The notes under the pieces were generated by a model. That model was not told the DNA's origin. It was given only the letters and a program-made list of their open reading frames with translations, and ran no database searches. From Azospirillum lipoferum (GTDB taxonomy: Bacteria; Pseudomonadota; Alphaproteobacteria; Azospirillales; Azospirillaceae), in the NCBI RefSeq assembly GCF_024170005.1, contig NZ_JALJXJ010000002.1, positions 434,001 to 498,000 on the forward strand: a stretch of 64,000 nucleotides of DNA, read 5' to 3'. The position numbers and the translations under genes are program-made. Below are positions 63,031 to 64,000 of the stretch, piece after piece. Within the stretch, counting starts at the first letter, position 1. Every line of letters starts with the position of its first letter.

Positions 63031-64000
63031 ATGACGTCCGAAAACGCCCCCCTCATCGCCCCGGAACCGCGCCCCGGCTCCAACCTTCCGGAATTCACCG
63101 TCGGCGATCTTGCCCGCCGGCTGAAGCGCAGCATCGAGGAGGAATTCGGCTTCGTCCGCGTCCGCGGCGAGATCAGCCAGCCGAAGAAGCACAGCTCCGG
63201 CCACTGCTACATGCGCCTGAAGGACGACAGCGCGGTGATCGAGGCGGTGTGCTGGCGCGGCACCATGGCGAAGCTGGCGGTCCGGCCGGAGGAGGGGCTG
63301 GAGGTCATCGTCACCGGGCGCATGACCACCTACCCCGGCCGCTCGCAGTACCAGCTGATCGTCGAGTCGATGGAGCTGGCCGGCGAAGGTGCCCTGCTGA
63401 AGATGCTGGAGGAGCGCAAGCGCCGGCTGGCGGCGGAGGGGCTGTTCGACCCCGCCCGCAAGAAGCGCATCCCCTTCCTGCCCGACGTGATCGGCGTCGT
63501 CACCTCCCCCACCGGCGCGGTGATCCGCGACATCCTGCACCGGCTGAACGACCGTTTCCCCCGCCATGTCCTGCTGTGGCCGGTCGCCGTCCAGGGCGAA
63601 CGCGCGGCGGCCGAGGTGACGGCGGCCATCGAGGGCTTCAACCGCATCCAGCCCGGTGGGCGCATCCCCCGGCCGGACCTCATCATCGTGGCGCGCGGCG
63701 GCGGCTCGCTGGAAGACCTGATGGCCTTCAACGAGGAGAACGTCGTCCGTGCAGCAGCAAGCAGCGCCATCCCGCTGATCTCCGCCGTCGGGCACGAGAC
63801 CGACACCACGCTCATCGATTTCGCATCCGACCTGCGGGCTCCCACCCCGACAGCCGCCGCCGAGATGGCGGTGCCAGTACGCGGCGAGCTGCTGGCGCAG
63901 ATCCTCGACGACGAGCGCCGCCTGCTCGCCAGCGCCTCGCGCGCGGTGGAGGACCGCCGCAACCGGGTGGAGGGGCTGGCCCGCGGCCTGGGCGATCCCC
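63031..64000 (+). CDS. xseA: exodeoxyribonuclease VII large subunit, partial
   Basis: The first 323 codons of the XseA gene, which runs off the right edge. Visible are the N-terminal OB fold ([28 protein letters not shown], partial; [41 protein letters not shown]) and the nuclease core [34 protein letters not shown] and [14 protein letters not shown]. The ATG at 63031 matches homologues; an in-frame ATG at 63004 would add nine residues. The enzyme degrades single-stranded DNA together with XseB, not in view. Confidence 0.93.
   Translation, partial: MTSENAPLIAPEPRPGSNLPEFTVGDLARRLKRSIEEEFGFVRVRGEISQPKKHSSGHCYMRLKDDSAVIEAVCWRGTMAKLAVRPEEGLEVIVTGRMTTYPGRSQYQLIVESMELAGEGALLKMLEERKRRLAAEGLFDPARKKRIPFLPDVIGVVTSPTGAVIRDILHRLNDRFPRHVLLWPVAVQGERAAAEVTAAIEGFNRIQPGGRIPRPDLIIVARGGGSLEDLMAFNEENVVRAAASSAIPLISAVGHETDTTLIDFASDLRAPTPTAAAEMAVPVRGELLAQILDDERRLLASASRAVEDRRNRVEGLARGLGDP

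Overview
The window is a compact, high-GC chromosomal stretch with about 57 protein genes, one RNA gene, and no insertion sequence, prophage, tRNA, rRNA or CRISPR array that I could see. Gene content points to an alphaproteobacterium of the Rhodospirillales, most like Azospirillum. The markers are a circularly permuted (two-piece) tmRNA, an alpha-type SspB adaptor, COQ9, DUF2125, a CheZ in an alphaproteobacterial background, ThyX and an HWE-kinase bacteriophytochrome. The species assignment is inference.

Layout. 1-4300: a TPR protein fragment and thyX (minus), then ssrA and sspB side by side, a TfoX-N protein, a pair of REP-like palindromes, coq9 and def (minus), and rpsU. 4500-12100: panB; a DNA-repair run of Lhr-type helicase, PdeM phosphoesterase and photolyase; then a zinc operon of zur and a His-rich COG0523 GTPase behind a Zur-like operator. 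12100-24600: M1-type peptidase and chaC, a DUF2125 protein, a class II amidotransferase, a receiver-histidine kinase, holC-pepA, an RsmB-type methylase, and an mltA-GNAT-SpoU methylase run. 24600-31600: bacteriophytochrome, NudK-like Nudix, LysR regulator, recN and bamD.

31700-41900, all on the minus strand: cheY with two CheZ-type proteins, one carrying five FliM/CheZ-like CheY-binding motifs; aminopeptidase P; a TerB-like protein; prmA; an unknown gene; pcrA/uvrD. 42400-49000: two orphan LuxR-type response regulators, an alpha/beta-hydrolase-like protein without its nucleophile, several proteins of unknown function (YccF, an SGD-repeat protein, DUF3095, a possible PilZ-like protein). 49000-64000: mutL, a divergent NAD(P)-binding protein/HxlR pair, an alpha-amylase family glucosidase, an oxalate/formate-type MFS transporter, rsmD-rluB with divergent tadA, a soluble chemoreceptor with duplicated PAS domains, a Gly-rich secreted protein, purD, and the start of xseA.

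Functional links visible from gene order: tmRNA tagging with delivery of tagged proteins to ClpXP (ssrA-sspB); zinc sensing with zinc allocation (zur-COG0523); CheY signalling with CheY-P phosphatases (cheY-cheZ2-cheZ); and many DNA repair or replication genes (lhr, pdeM, phr, holC, recN, uvrD, mutL, xseA). The most unusual feature is the multivalent CheZ-like protein at 32672-33760.
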